Source: Gordius sp. MW1 (lineage: Eukaryota; Nematomorpha; Gordioida; Gordea; Gordiidae). From it: a stretch of 64,000 bases of DNA. Every line of letters begins with the position of its first letter. Position 1 is the stretch's first letter. The notes beneath the pieces are model-generated. The model searched no databases and was not told where the DNA came from. It worked only from the letters and a program-made list of their open reading frames with translations. Location of the stretch: assembly GCA_964036665.1 (NCBI GenBank), contig OZ038533.1:5230413-5294412 (forward strand). The letters are read 5' to 3'. Both the position numbers and the translations under genes were made by a program. Positions 33,886 to 45,144 of this stretch are shown one piece after another.

Positions 33886-34451
33886 AGATAGATAAACACG
33901 ACAAAAAAACGAAAAGCATTCGGTGCGTGACACGAACAGCGTGACATAAACAAATGGAAAGCGAGAATTAAAGAAATGTTATGTCAGCTCGGATTGCCAG
34001 CACCTAAACGTGATAGCAGCAACGTTCACGACAGTGACTTATAGCGTGAAGCCTAACCCTCCACCCCTCTCTCCCCTTTATAATAAATTAATCGATAATA
34101 TGGGGACCCTTACTCCCCCCCCCCCATGTTTCCTTTCCTTCTTCCTTCGCAACTAAAACGCACGCCTTAGCACAAACACACCATGTGACCCCCTTTACCA
34201 CCCACCCCCCTAACCACGCCTATGTCATTGCAATACGAAATAAACTCCTTTAAATTTTCCTTTGAGATATATTATCTCGGTTTTAAAAGGACGGCCTAAA
34301 TTACGTTATAAAAAGGTTTGCTTGATTGGATGTTACTGTAATTTATGTGTTTCAAAAGAATGACTTTTAATTTGACTATAAAGAGAAATAAAATCAATAA
34401 AATATCCGGAGTCAAATATGTTAGATAGAATGCACTTTACAAAGGAACTAT
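33886..34451. other. non-repetitive stretch, partly GC-richer
   Basis: 33,900-34,220 has higher GC and no match elsewhere in the window. No protein family is recognised in any frame. Confidence 0.35.
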
Positions 34452-34612
34452 CATGGGCGTAATTAAGATATGATTTTATAGGGGCCATGATAGTTTGATA
34501 TTAAGACAACAATCAAATTTAAATTATAATTTTATTAAATTTATAAGAAATATATTATGAGAAGGAGGGGGGGGGGCAATTGCCCCTGTTTCCTCCTAGC
34601 TATGCCCTTGAT
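34452..34612. mobile_element. short MITE of the GGGCGTAGCCA family (copy 4, diverged)
   Basis: Left end CATGGGCGTAATTAAG; right end with GGGGGGGGCAATTGCCCC, CTAGCTATGCCCTTGAT. The GCAATTGC dyad takes the place of the usual GCAGCTGC. Interior is AT-rich and diverged. Confidence 0.5.
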
Positions 34613-35030
34613 AATACTTGAAGTTAGAGTGACGAAAGGGGATTGTAAAACAATATGCAAACAAATGGAAATTCAACTAACAATGATACAACAATTTTGC
34701 CTCAAAGTTTTTGTGTCTTATAAAAGATCATTGTTATTTTGTTTAATATATTTTTTTTAACACAAACCAAAAATTTGGCATGTTATAAAATCATTATTTC
34801 ATCAAATTATGTGTTAAATTTTATAAGCCTAGATATTAGATAAAGATATTTACAAAACCACGTTTTATCTCCATAAAACCATATGTAATAAATAATTTTA
34901 AATAATGTTTTAAATGATAGTAAGAAGCAATATATTTATTTCATTAAAATAACCGATAAAATTATATTTTAAACTTTACTTAAAATGACTAAAATTATAT
35001 AACATAGCTATAAATGCATAAATCGCAAAT
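34613..35030. other. no feature recognised
   Basis: AT-rich, with no coding or repeat signature. Confidence 0.5.
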
Positions 35031-36494
35031 AGAGACGAAAAAAAAACGAAAAAAAATTTTAAATCACAATTTGGCCAATGGTCATTCTTTTTATTGGTCA
35101 GTACCAAGAGACGATTTATAAACACATACGAGTCAAAAAAACCAAAAAAAATAATTCGATTCACACTTTGGTCAATGGTGATTTTTTTCCATTGGTCAGC
35201 AAGCAGCGGACGGCTAAAAAGCCATATTATCAATGGTATTAACAAATACAATATATCAATTAGAAAAAAAAACGAAAAAAATTTCGAATTACAATTTGGC
35301 CAATGGTGTTTTTTTTTATTGGTCAGTACCAAGAAACGGTCTATAAATACATACGAGTCAAAAAAAAACGAAAAAAAAATTTCGAATCAAATTTTGGCCA
35401 ATGGTCATTTTTTTCCATTGGTCAGTAGGCAGGGCACGGTCAAAAAGTCATATTATCAATGATATTAACAAGAACAATATATTAATTTAAATTAAAAAAT
35501 AAATACCCTCTCCGGGATTCGAACCCACATTAGTAGAGGCATAAGCTTTTTTAGGTGCAGCAGCCAGCGGACGACAAAAAGTCATATTATCAATGGTATT
35601 AACATAAACAATATATTAATTAGAAAAAAACAACGAAAAAAAATTCCGATTCACAATTTGGCCAATGGTCATTTTTTTCCATTGGTCAGTAGTCAGGGCA
35701 CGGTTAAAAAGTCATATTATCAAGGGTATTATCAAGAACAATATATTAATTTAATTTAAAAAATAAATAAAAATTTTGCCCTCTCCGGGATTCGAACCCA
35801 CATTAGTAAAGGCATAGGGTTTGGTAGGGGCACAGGGACCCATATCAGTAGAGGCGTAGGCCCTTGTAGGAGAGGCCATGGGGTAATTATCAATGTTAAC
35901 CAATTCAAAAACGAAAAAAAAAATTTCGATTCACATTTTCGCCAATGGTCATTTTTTTCATCAGTAGCCAGCGGACGACCAAAAAGCCATATTATCAATG
36001 GTATTAACAAGAACAATATATTAATTTAATTTAAAAAATAAATAACAATTTTTCCCTCTCCGGGATTCGAACCCACATTAGTAAAGGCATAGGGTTTGGT
36101 AAGGGGCACAGGGACCCATATCAGTAAAGGCATAGGCTTTGGTAAGGGGCACAGGGACCCATATCAGTAGAGGCGTAGGCCCTTGTAGAAAAGGGCATAT
36201 ATTCAAAAACGAAAAAATACCCTAAATTGCATATAGCAATTAAAAATTTCGATTTATTTGGCCAATGGTCATTTTTTTCATTGGTCAGTAGCCAGCGGAC
36301 GGTCAAAAATTCATATTATCAATGGTATTAACAAGAACAAAATATTAATTTAATTTAAAAAAATTTAAAAAAAATTCGTCCCCTCCCTGGCTTGAACCCG
36401 GGATATCCAGTTCACAAAGCTGGTGCCAATAACTTGGTGGACGACGGACGACGGACGGACAACCAAAAACGAGCCCATAAATTGCATGGCAATT
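35031..36494 (+). mobile_element. HLE core units with + orientation end
   Basis: About seven core units in a row with TTTGGCCAATGGTCATTTTT motifs, CGGGATTCGAACCCACATTA tRNA-like parts at 35,515, 35,788 and 36,064, then a tRNA-like TGGCTTGAACCCGGGATATC at 36,389, GGACGACGGACGACGG, and the terminus GAGCCCATAAATTGCATGGC plus AATT at 36,494. Confidence 0.7.
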
Positions 36495-36590
36495 AATATA
36501 TATATATATACATTTAATTTTTTTTTTGATATTATTAATTTATTAAGTTATTGTATCACATGGGTAAAATACATTGGTAAATAAAAAAAA

Positions 36591-39068
36591 CTCGGGCCTT
36601 CGGCCCTCGTGGGTAGGGGGAGAAGGGAAGGGAAGAGGGGAAGGGAAGGGGGGACGACTCATCTATACTTCGTATAAATGTATCATATTTGCTATGCAAT
36701 TTATGGGCGAGAAAGGTGGGAAGGGGCGAGAATGCCTATAGGGGGGTATTAAATGCCTAATGATTAATTAATTATTTATACAAATTTTCCATTTATAGGC
36801 AAAATGTAATATAGGCAAAATGTAATGTAGGCAAGGGTTAGGGTTAGATTTAGTGTTTGCATCTAGTTGCGTATTACATTAGTTTTTACGGCCTTTAGTG
36901 ATTATGGGTCTAACAAACATTATATTATAAAACATCACAATGTTAAGAATTTGCAGAATTGTTGGGAGAAGTTTTTGTTGAATTTGAACAATTAAAAAAA
37001 TCAAAAATTTGGCGAATGGTCATTTTTTCTCCATTGGTCAGTACCAACAGATACTCTATAAGTCAATGATAGCCAAAAAAACGGAAAAAAAAATTTAATG
37101 CTCACTTTGGCCAATGGTCATTTTTTTCCATCGGTCAGCAGCCAGCACACGGTAAAAATAAATATAAATTCATAAGAGTAAAACAACGAAAAAAAAATTT
37201 TCGAATCACATTTTGGCCAATGGTCATTTTATTCCATTGGTCAGCAGCCAGCGGACGGCCAAAAAGTCATAATAGCAATGGTAGGAACAGGAACAATCAT
37301 AATAGTCAAAAAAAAACGAAAAAAATAATTTCGATTCACATTTTGGTCAATGGTCATTTTTTCCATCGGTCAGGAGCCAGCGGACGGCCAAAAAGTTATA
37401 ATAGCAATGGTAGTAACAGGAATAATCATAATAGTCAAAAAAAACGAAAAAATAAACTCGGATTCACATTTTGGCCAATGGTCATTTTATTCCATTGGTC
37501 AGCAGCCAGCGGACGGCCAAAAAGTCATAATAGCAATGGTAGGAACAGGAACAATCATAATAGTCAAAAAAAAACAAAAAAAATAATTTCGATTCACATT
37601 TTAGCCAATGGTCATTTTTTCCATCGGTCAGGAGCCAGCGGACGGCCAAAAAGTTATAATAGCAATGGTAGTAACAGGAATAATCATAATGGTCAAAAAA
37701 AAACGAAAAAATAAACTCGGATTCACATTTTGGGCAATGGTCATTTTTTTCATTGGTCAGCAGCCAGCGGACGGCCAAAAAGTCTTATTATCAATGATAG
37801 TAACAAGAACAATCGTAATAGTCAAAACTAAAACGAAAAAAAAACTTGGAATCACATTTTGGCCAATGGTCATTTTTTCCATCGGTCAGCAGCCAGCGGA
37901 CGGCTAAAAAGTCATAATAGCAATGGTAGTAACAGGAACAATCATAATAATCAAAAAAAAACGAAAAAATAAACTTAGATTCACATTTTGGCCAATGGTC
38001 ATTTTTTTCATTGGTCAGCAGCCAGCAGACGGCCAAAAAGTCATAATAGCAATGGTAGTAACAGGAACAATGATAATAGTCAAAAAAAAACGAAAAAATA
38101 AACTTGGATTCACATTTTGGCCAATGGTCATTTTTTCTTTCGTCAGCAGCCAGTGGACGGCCGAAAAGTCGTATTAGCAATGGTAGTAACAGGAACAATC
38201 ATAATAGTCAAAAAAAATAAAAAATAAACTTGGATTCACATTTTGGCCAATGGTCATTTTTTCCATCGGTCAGCAGCCAGCGGACGGCTAAAAAGTCATA
38301 ATAGCAATGGTAGTAACAGGAACAATCATAATAATCAAAAAAAACGAAAAAATAAACTTAGATTCACATTTTGGCCAATGGTCATGTTTTTCATTGGTCA
38401 GCAGCCAGCAGACGGCCAAAAAGTCATAATAGCAATGGTAGTAATAGGAACAATCATAATAGTCAAAAAAAACGAAAAAATAAACTTGGATTCACATTTT
38501 GGCCAATGGTCATTTTTTCTTTCGTCAGCAGCCAGTGGACGGCCGAAAAGTCGTATTAGCAATGGTAGTAACAGGAACAATCAAAATAGTCAAAAAAAAA
38601 GAAAAAAAAACTTGGATTCACATTTTGGCCAATGGTCATTTTTTTCATTGGTCAGCAGCCAGCAGACGGCCAAAAAGTCTTATTATCAATGGTAGTAACA
38701 AGAACAATCATAAGAGTCTAAAAAGAGATTCTAACCCAAACCCTTGTAGTGGGGTAATTATAGCAATTAATATCAATGTTACCCAATTCAAAAACGAATA
38801 GATATACTTATGCATTAATTTAACTTAGCAGTTAAAACCCGACCCCGCCCGAAAGCGAGGGAGATAGAGATGAGGGGTGGGGCACCTCTTATGTAAAATA
38901 ACACAGCGAGGGAGATAGAGATGAGGGGTGGGGCACCTCTTTCTCATGCATTAATTTAAAAAATCGATAACCTAATATACCCAATGCAAATAGATAGGGA
39001 GGACATCAACGGACATCAACGGACATCAACGGACAACTAAAAACGAGCCCATAAATTGCATAGCAATT
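36591..39068 (+). mobile_element. HLE, complete-ended, + orientation (2.48 kb), long tandem array
   Basis: It starts CTCGGGCCTTCGGCCCTCG and ends GCCCATAAATTGCATAGC plus AATT. The order is the same as in 17,827-19,265: purine tract, GCTATGCAATTTATGGGC, GGGTTAGGGTTAG piece, tandem core array, GAGGGAGATAGAGATGAGG blocks, ACGGACATCAACGG repeats, end. The extra kilobase is almost entirely additional tandem units. No protein of its own; all open frames inside are array translations. Confidence 0.85.
37010..38720 (+). repeat. tandem array of about thirteen ~128-bp units
   Basis: The motif TTTGGCCAATGGTCATTTTT recurs near 37,216, 37,470, 37,860, 37,988, 38,117, 38,242, 38,370, 38,500 and 38,626, with slightly altered forms between them, at about 126-131 bp spacing. 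Each unit also has CAGCAGCCAGCGGACGGCC, AAAAAGTCATAATAGCAATG and GGAACAATCATAATAGTC. Higher-order similarity is visible: a block near 37,920-38,180 is repeated at 38,310-38,570, a two-to-three-unit duplication. Confidence 0.9.
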
Positions 39069-39095
39069 AATACTAAAAAGAAAACGCGTTAAAAT

Positions 39096-40030
39096 CTAAT
39101 TGGATGGCATTGATCAGTGTATGGAAATCGTGTTAGATTTGACAATTTCCATATTTATCTTTTGCCTAATGTAGAAGAATTCCTTAGGTTCTAAAGAAGA
39201 ATCGTCATAGCGTTCCCGATTAGTTTGAGGAAAGCGAGAGCCTCTGAACCTAGGTTTCCAATAGTGGTAGCCACCACGGGGATGAAAACTGTATTGGTGA
39301 AGTGGAATATTTTTCGGTTTTTTTCCTCTCTGTGTTGATTATAAGGTCAGGGGAAGAGTTTGAGGGGGCGAAGATGTCGACCGTAGTAAAATCCCAAGTG
39401 AGATTTAGACTGCGGGACCAAGGTATGAGCGTTAGCCCGTCTGGTCTTTTCCCGTCGGTCGTACTTAGGCCGACACGCTCTAGGGTATTGGGCAAACCGG
39501 CTTTTCGAAGGTACTGACCTATGATTTTGGTAATTCCCGCATGTCTGGGGTTGCGGCCTTTGCTGTACTTGCAGTGAAGAGGATGGTGTCCATTGGGTTG
39601 AACCGGCTATTTGCAGAGCTCGCACATATATGGGGAAACAATGTCGCAGCCGAGGCGGAGGCCTATGGCGATGCTTAACTCTTCACCAGACATATGAAGA
39701 CCTAAATTCCTGCTCGGGATCGCTTCGAGCCATGCACAACCGCTGTTGGAGGAGGCCCAATTGAAAAGGAGTTTTCCCTGGCATAGTTCGTTCAAGGAGA
39801 GGAAAGCTACGGAACGTGCTATTAGGGGAAGGTCCCATTCCTTTTGAGTCACTCCAAGTGGTCGTTCGGCCGACTCGTGCTTGGGCATCCCACATGTAAA
39901 GAGCCTCTTGAAGATGCGGGTCTGGGAGGGATGTGATTCCTGAGATTAGACCGTCGGTACTCATACGAGATGAAATGAATCCCGCTAGTGCAATCTGTCG
40001 TGGGGATCTAATTCCGATTCCCCCAGTTTT
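39096..40030 (-). pseudogene. reverse transcriptase family, C-terminal region
   Basis: Minus strand from 40,030: SKTGGIGIRSPRQIALAGFI, SSRMSTDGLISGITSLPDPH; after a shift near 39,890, ESAERPLGVTQKEWDLPL, GCAWLEAIPSRNLGLHMSGE, LSIAIGLRLGCDIVSPYMCE; then RKAGLPNTLERVGLSTTDG, KRPDGLTLIPWSRSLNLTWD, FTTVDIFAPSNSS; then VFIPVVATTIGNLGSEALAF, EFFYIRQKINMEIVKSNTIS and a stop at 39,096. This is the best record in the window of the region after the RT palm, including a Cys-containing block (CELC). At least three frame changes. Confidence 0.85.
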
Positions 40031-40548
40031 AGAGGGAAGGGATGCTTAATTTAATTTTTGACAAAATGCATTGTAAAATTTTCGAATATGATTGTGAAAA
40101 TTGCTATGAAAAAAACCGATTTGAACCTATATTTCCCGTGAACCAGACCATCCCAGGAAGTAGATAACTAAGCGATTATTATAATGTTCCTCATTCTATA
40201 TAATATTTATAGGGGAGACCGGGGCTAGTCGTAGCCTGGGGTTACTATTATCTTTGTAATTATTTTTTGAAATAATAATGATATATAATTAAAATTTAAA
40301 CAATATGTGTATTTTTTCATAAGGTATAAGTAAAAATTTTTTTGTTAATTAAAAATAAAATTTAAAATTTTAATAAAGGAAAAACGATTTTTGAGGGCTA
40401 TTAATAGCCTTGACATAATTTTGTATTTTTGACATAAAAATTTTTTGGCTGTATATTTTGAACTAATTTAAGTTCTGTCTTATAAAGGGATATTTTTTAT
40501 ATAAAAACCGTCTAATGATTAAATTTTTATTTGCAATATAACAATTTA
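40031..40548. other. no feature recognised
   Basis: AT-rich, with no coding or repeat signature. Confidence 0.5.
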
Positions 40549-40621
40549 AATTACACTGGTCTACAAAAAAAATCAACCGGGAAACGGTCAACATTCTGAT
40601 AGAGTTTTTTGTGGTGAACAC
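40549..40621 (+). repeat. end of a foldback-family repeat, left of the Gypsy insertion
   Basis: It begins ATTACACTGGTCTACAA and matches 60,829 onward, up to GTGGTGAACAC. The repeat resumes at 46,530 after the Gypsy element and fades out near 46,740, so this copy is only an arm tip. Confidence 0.8.
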
Positions 40622-40897
40622 TGTGATGAAGTGGCCAAGGTTATAACACTAAACTCAGATTCTAAACCAAGAGACTAAATCTAGAGACAGAGAGACTCTT
40701 ATATTAGGTGGATAGGGCTTTATATACACATAACGAAGGACATATATAAAAGTAGAAATCATATAAGAGATACTAAGTACGGTGTAAACTAAGGCGTATT
40801 CAAATGGCTACCCGTATAATCAAATGTCTGTGACCGCGTTTAATTATAGGAAAAACGCGTGTATTCAAAATGCAACCTTGAATGACGCTACACTACA
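40622..40897 (-). repeat. 3' LTR of Gypsy element 2
   Basis: TG...CA ends. Paired with 46,253-46,529. On the minus strand the preceding internal bases AAAGGGTGGAGTAG (40,898-40,911) are the polypurine tract. Confidence 0.92.
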
Positions 40898-42245
40898 CTA
40901 CTCCACCCTTTAAGCGGAACCTTGAGGGTATCTGACAGTTGACACCGATACTCTTTAATAGAAAAGTATGTTGTCTTCTGAAATCGCTGCTGGATCTGGT
41001 CGTTTGACTACTCTCATATGGTCGGTGTGTTTTACTTGAGTTTTGTCACCCTTGTACGTCATAGGTGAGGTAACTGTTTTTCGTAAGGACTTGACCTTCT
41101 CTCCAACCTGGAGATCTGTAATTTTTTACCCAAACTTTTTGATTTGGAGCAAAATCACGGTATTACAGGCCCCGGTTCCTGTAATACTTTTGTTTCCAAA
41201 CGGAATCACTGATTTTCTCCTTCCGTGTCCATTTTAATTGGTCAAGAGTTGTTCAAAGTCTTCTTTTGAACATACCTTCCCTTGGACTAATACCATTGGG
41301 TATTTACCGTCGTTCGCATATTAAATAAAACTTGTTATAAATTTTCACGATCGTTTAGGCCTTGTCTCCTCCTCGCAAAAAATTTGCTCTTTATGGTCCT
41401 TATATATCTTTCTGCTAGACCGTTCGTTCTAGGGTGGTAAGGTGCGCCCAGAAAATGTCGAATTTCCTTTCTTTTGCAAAAAGTTGTAAATTCATCTGAT
41501 GTGAATTGAGGACCATTGTCACTTACTATATAACTAGGAAGCCCAAATCTGAAAATAAAACTTGTAGATTATAAATAATGTTAGATGTGTTGATTTGTTT
41601 TATAACCATAACTTCAGGCCATTTAGTGAGGGCATCAATGCAAACCAGCCAATAATTATTTGATATTGGCCCCGCCAAATCAATGTGAATCCTTTCCCAT
41701 GGTTTGTTGGAAATATTCCAGCTGGACATTGGTACTCCTTTCGTTAAAGGCCTACCTTCTTGGCAATTATTACAACCATTTACATATTGCTCTTAATCAT
41801 TGTCCATGTTGGTCCAAAATACATAGTATCTCCCTGAAGATTTCATCGCTCCAATCCCAGGGTGCCCATTATGTAGTATTTTGAAAACTTGTGACTTTAA
41901 ACCAGAAGGAATAATAATTCTATCATTGAAATATAGTAGGTTATCTTCAAATGATATATAATTCTTTAAATCAAAATATTTTTTGACTATATCATTAGAA
42001 ATATCTCCTTGCCAATTATTTTAAAATAATTTAATAACTTCTTTTAAAATATCGTCTTTTAAAGTTTCGTTAATCAAAGTTTTTATATTAATTGTTAAGT
42101 CATCAATTAGATTTAATTTAATTAATTTATCTTCAAGATCCTCTTCAGGATCAGGATAATTTGAAACTGGAATTAATCTTGATAAAGTGTCGGCACATTT
42201 ATTCGATGATCCCGGCATATATTTAATATCAAAATTATAGTGCAT
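40898..42245 (-). pseudogene. Gypsy 2 integrase and tail
   Basis: Minus-strand reading recovers, in several frames, an HHCC-type segment with NGCNNCQEG, then KPWERIHIDLAGPISNNYWL and VCIDALTKWPEV (first Asp), SDNGPQFTSDEFTTFCKRKE (second Asp), and PYHPRTNGLAERYIRT (Glu). The N-terminal side reads YMPGSSNKCADTLSRL, the usual RNase H/integrase linker. The C-terminal tail near 41,000-41,200 gives NQKVWVKNYRS and GWREGQVLTKNS. Stops and shifts interrupt all parts. Confidence 0.85.
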
Positions 42246-43350
42246 AGGTTTTGTCGCCCATCTAAGCGATTATTTGTTACTTTACTCAAATCCCTATTAT
42301 GGCCAAAAATCCTTTCCAAGGGGCGGTGGTCTGTAATTAATATAAATTTCCAACCGTAAATGTATTCGTGAAATTTTTGTATAGCAAACATGATTGCGGC
42401 AGCTTCTCGGTCAATAACCGAGTAATTACGTTCAGCTGGACTAAGTGTCCGAGAGGCGAAAGCAATCGGTCTTTCATGTCCGTTAAAAAATTTATGTGAG
42501 ATAACTGTTCCTAAACCTGTTCCGGAAGCGTTGCATGAAATTATAATAGGTATATTATTTTGATATGGAATTATTGTTTTATCTGTTGAGATTAAGTTTT
42601 TTATATTGTTAAATGCCTGTTTTTCTGTTATAGTCCAATTCCATTTGGCTTTAGTAGATGTTAATTTATACAAAACTGAACTTTTAGATTGCAAATATGG
42701 AATAAAACTTTCTAGGTAGTTAACTAGACCAAGGAATGATTTTAATTCTTTGCGCTTTGTTGGTTCTTTAAATTTTTTAATTGCCTCCACCTTATCTTCA
42801 CTAGGGTGAATTCCATTAGCATCTATCGTATGGCCTAAAAATTTAACAGATTTTTTGAACAATTGTAATTTGTTTACAAACGTTGTTAATCAAGCATTTT
42901 TAATTAAATTTAGTCTTTCTAGAAAATTTTTATTATGGTCTTCCTTGTTTTTTCCACTTATTATAATATCATTCATAAAAACACTTACGCCTTTTAAGCC
43001 TTTGAGCAAGTTTTTCATATAACGGTGGAAGATTATTAGCGCTATTGTTAAACCGAAAGGAAGCCTTAAATATTGAAAAAACCCTATATGTGTGGCTATG
43101 TTCAACAATTTTGAACTTTCCTCCGAAACTTGTAATTGCAAAAATGCATCTTTTAGGTCAATGATCAAAAATATTTTACCACCCGATATTTCACTTGCGA
43201 CGTCCTTGAACGTTGGAAAAAGATCGTTATCCTTTGATAGATACTTATTTAACGTCACTCTGAAATCACCACATATACGGACGTCACCGGATTTCTTCCT
43301 TATGTTAATCGTAGGTGTTGCCCATTTGATTGGAGATATAGTTGGATGAT
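42246..43350 (-). pseudogene. Gypsy 2 reverse transcriptase and RNase H
   Basis: RT: KIFLIIDLKDAFLQLQVSEE, FFQYLRLPFGLT, then FMNDIIISGKNKEDH, where the expected catalytic pair YLDD/FMDD reads MND, i.e. the first Asp is replaced by Asn. One stop follows, then KSVKFLGHTIDANGIHPSED and SFLGLVNYLESFIPYLQ. RNase H: IIISCNASGTGLGTVIS, where the usual Asp of TDAS is Asn (CNAS), NYSVIDREAAAIMFAIQKFH, and FILITDHRPLERIFG. Both catalytic losses and the stops show long decay. Confidence 0.88.
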
Positions 43351-43382
43351 TTTTCTAATAACCCCTTCACTTTTTAAACGTT

Positions 43383-44095
43383 TCAATTCTTTTCGATAGC
43401 TTGACGCATGAGAAATGGTACCCGTCTCGCAGTGTAGCTTATGAAACTTGCTGTTTTTTCTACTTTAATCACGCCTGTAAGGTCTTTATCTTTACCCAAT
43501 TTTTGACTAAAAACTGTTGGAAACTGTTTGAAAATATCGTCTTCCGTTAAATATTTTTCTTCATCGAAAATAACATTTAATTTAATGATTGGTGGAAGTG
43601 ATAATTTATATTTAATAATGTGAGGGATACCGAAAATCAAATTTCCTTTACCTTTAATAACATGTGCATCTATGATATGTGATTTATTGTTAACTTCTAC
43701 CTTGGCACTGCATTTCCCCAAAGTTTGAATTTTGGTTTTGCCATAACCATATATCTCCGAACCCGGTGTTGTGGTGGCTTACCTATGCTACGCCACGTTG
43801 GTTCATCTATAACTGTGCAAGCGGCACCCGTATCGAATTGAAACGTATATGGTCTCTCATTGATCAAAACATCAATCTCCGCTTTCGTTATCTCGTTTTT
43901 GTTTTTAAGAGCGGATATGTTTCTTGGGGGAAAAGGAGGATTCGACCAGCAGTCTTGGGCCAGATGATTTGCTCTTCCACACCTATAACATACGACTTTC
44001 CTGTTCCTAAAAGTGCTAAAATTTGGAACGTTTTTAGAAAAATTATTATTCCAATTCCCGAATGTTTTATCCCGTCTTAATTTATTTATATCCAA
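43383..44095 (-). pseudogene. Gypsy 2 nucleocapsid zinc knuckle and protease
   Basis: Starting next to the Helitron junction: DINKLRRDKTFGNWNNNF, one zinc knuckle CYRCGRANHLAQDC, then the protease site FQFDTGAACTVIDEPTWRS. A frame shift near 43,720 leads into HIIDAHVIKGKGNLIFGIPH and the protease-RT linker (DDIFKQFPTVFSQKLGKDKD). A single knuckle, against two in the Gypsy copies at 20-28 kb, marks a separate lineage. Confidence 0.88.
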
Positions 44096-44626
44096 CTAGC
44101 TGTGCCCGGCCAAGCGTTGCTTTGGCTCAGTTCTTAAGTGGTTAAAAAGGTATAACCTATTAATAAGACTTATCTAAAATGAGGTCATATATGAAATAAT
44201 TTATAATGTGAAAGGTCCGAATTCTAATGCAAATAAATACCCATAATATTTATTTTAGAGCGATATAAAATTATTATTAATAATCCATAAGAGTATATAA
44301 GCATTAAAATAAAAAAAGCTTATAACAATGTATGGGTAATAAAGAGCTGTATGAAGATTTTGGCTGAAAGTATAATGTAAAAAATGATGTAAATAGTAAA
44401 ATAAAACCTGCAAGGGAAGTTGATGGATAAAGGGTAAATCAAAGATAGGTCTTATGAAGAATAAGGTAATACACGTACAGTACTATAGCTTCTTATGAAT
44501 GTCTCGTCAAATTTGGTTAGAGTACTCTGGCGTAATAAAAGGGGAGAAATGCTAAAAGAATATAAAATTATAGAATTTAAAAGGTGATTATACGCAAGTA
44601 AAATCAATGGGCTTTAATGGTAATTG

Positions 44627-44947
44627 CTAAAAGTTCTTAGAAAGGAACAAATTGCTAAAATGCTGGGGGTAAACAATATTTTTGGTCATGTAATTTTCTG
44701 CGTAGATATAGAGATCTAGTGGATTGCCGACGCGCGAACATGCAACATATAATTGTCCATGTGAGAAACAATCTGTTTCTAAATCGATTCCACAAATTGC
44801 AAGGGACTGGCCTTGAGCTTTGTTAATAATTATAGCAAATGCGAGTTTGAAAGGAAATTGCAATCTTTTAAATTCAAAGGGCATATCTGTTGGAATTAAA
44901 GGGATCCGTGGTATAAAGACGTTTTCTCCCGTGAAAGGTCCAGTCAA
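44627..44947 (-). pseudogene. Helitron helicase, C-terminal fragment
   Basis: The frame reads MTGPFTGENVFIPRIPLIPT, FPFKLAFAIIINKAQGQSL, LETDCFSHGQLYVACSRVGN. These are the last helicase motifs (V and VI) of the PIF1-like helicase domain of Helitron Rep-Hel proteins. About 105 codons survive; the Rep nuclease and helicase motifs I-IV are missing. The fragment abuts the repeated 5'-end sequence at about 44,950. Confidence 0.9.
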
Positions 44948-44949
44948 GT

Positions 44950-45144
44950 ATAAATAATCCGCTAGATGGCGGTAGAGACTACCAAAAAATGGGGTTAAGG
45001 CTGTCGCAGGTCGATAAAAAGTATATATAAACTGTCTAGGATCCTAGGCTAAGGCAATAATCTGACCAAATTTGGTGGCAATCGGTCGAGAACTTTAGGA
45101 GTTATTAGAGGCCGAAGAAAACGGAGTTACATTATATATATAGA
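44950..45144 (-). repeat. second Helitron 5' terminus (inner copy)
   Basis: On the minus strand it starts TCTATATATATAATGTAAC at 45,144. It matches the outer 5' end (45,420-45,612) through GGTGGCAATCGGT, AAGGCAATAATCTG, GCCATCTAGCGGATTAT-type blocks. Confidence 0.8.

Noticed and set aside
37010..38720. Regularly spaced repeats as a CRISPR array
   Set aside because: Spacers are as repetitive as the repeats, no Cas genes, and the context is eukaryotic.
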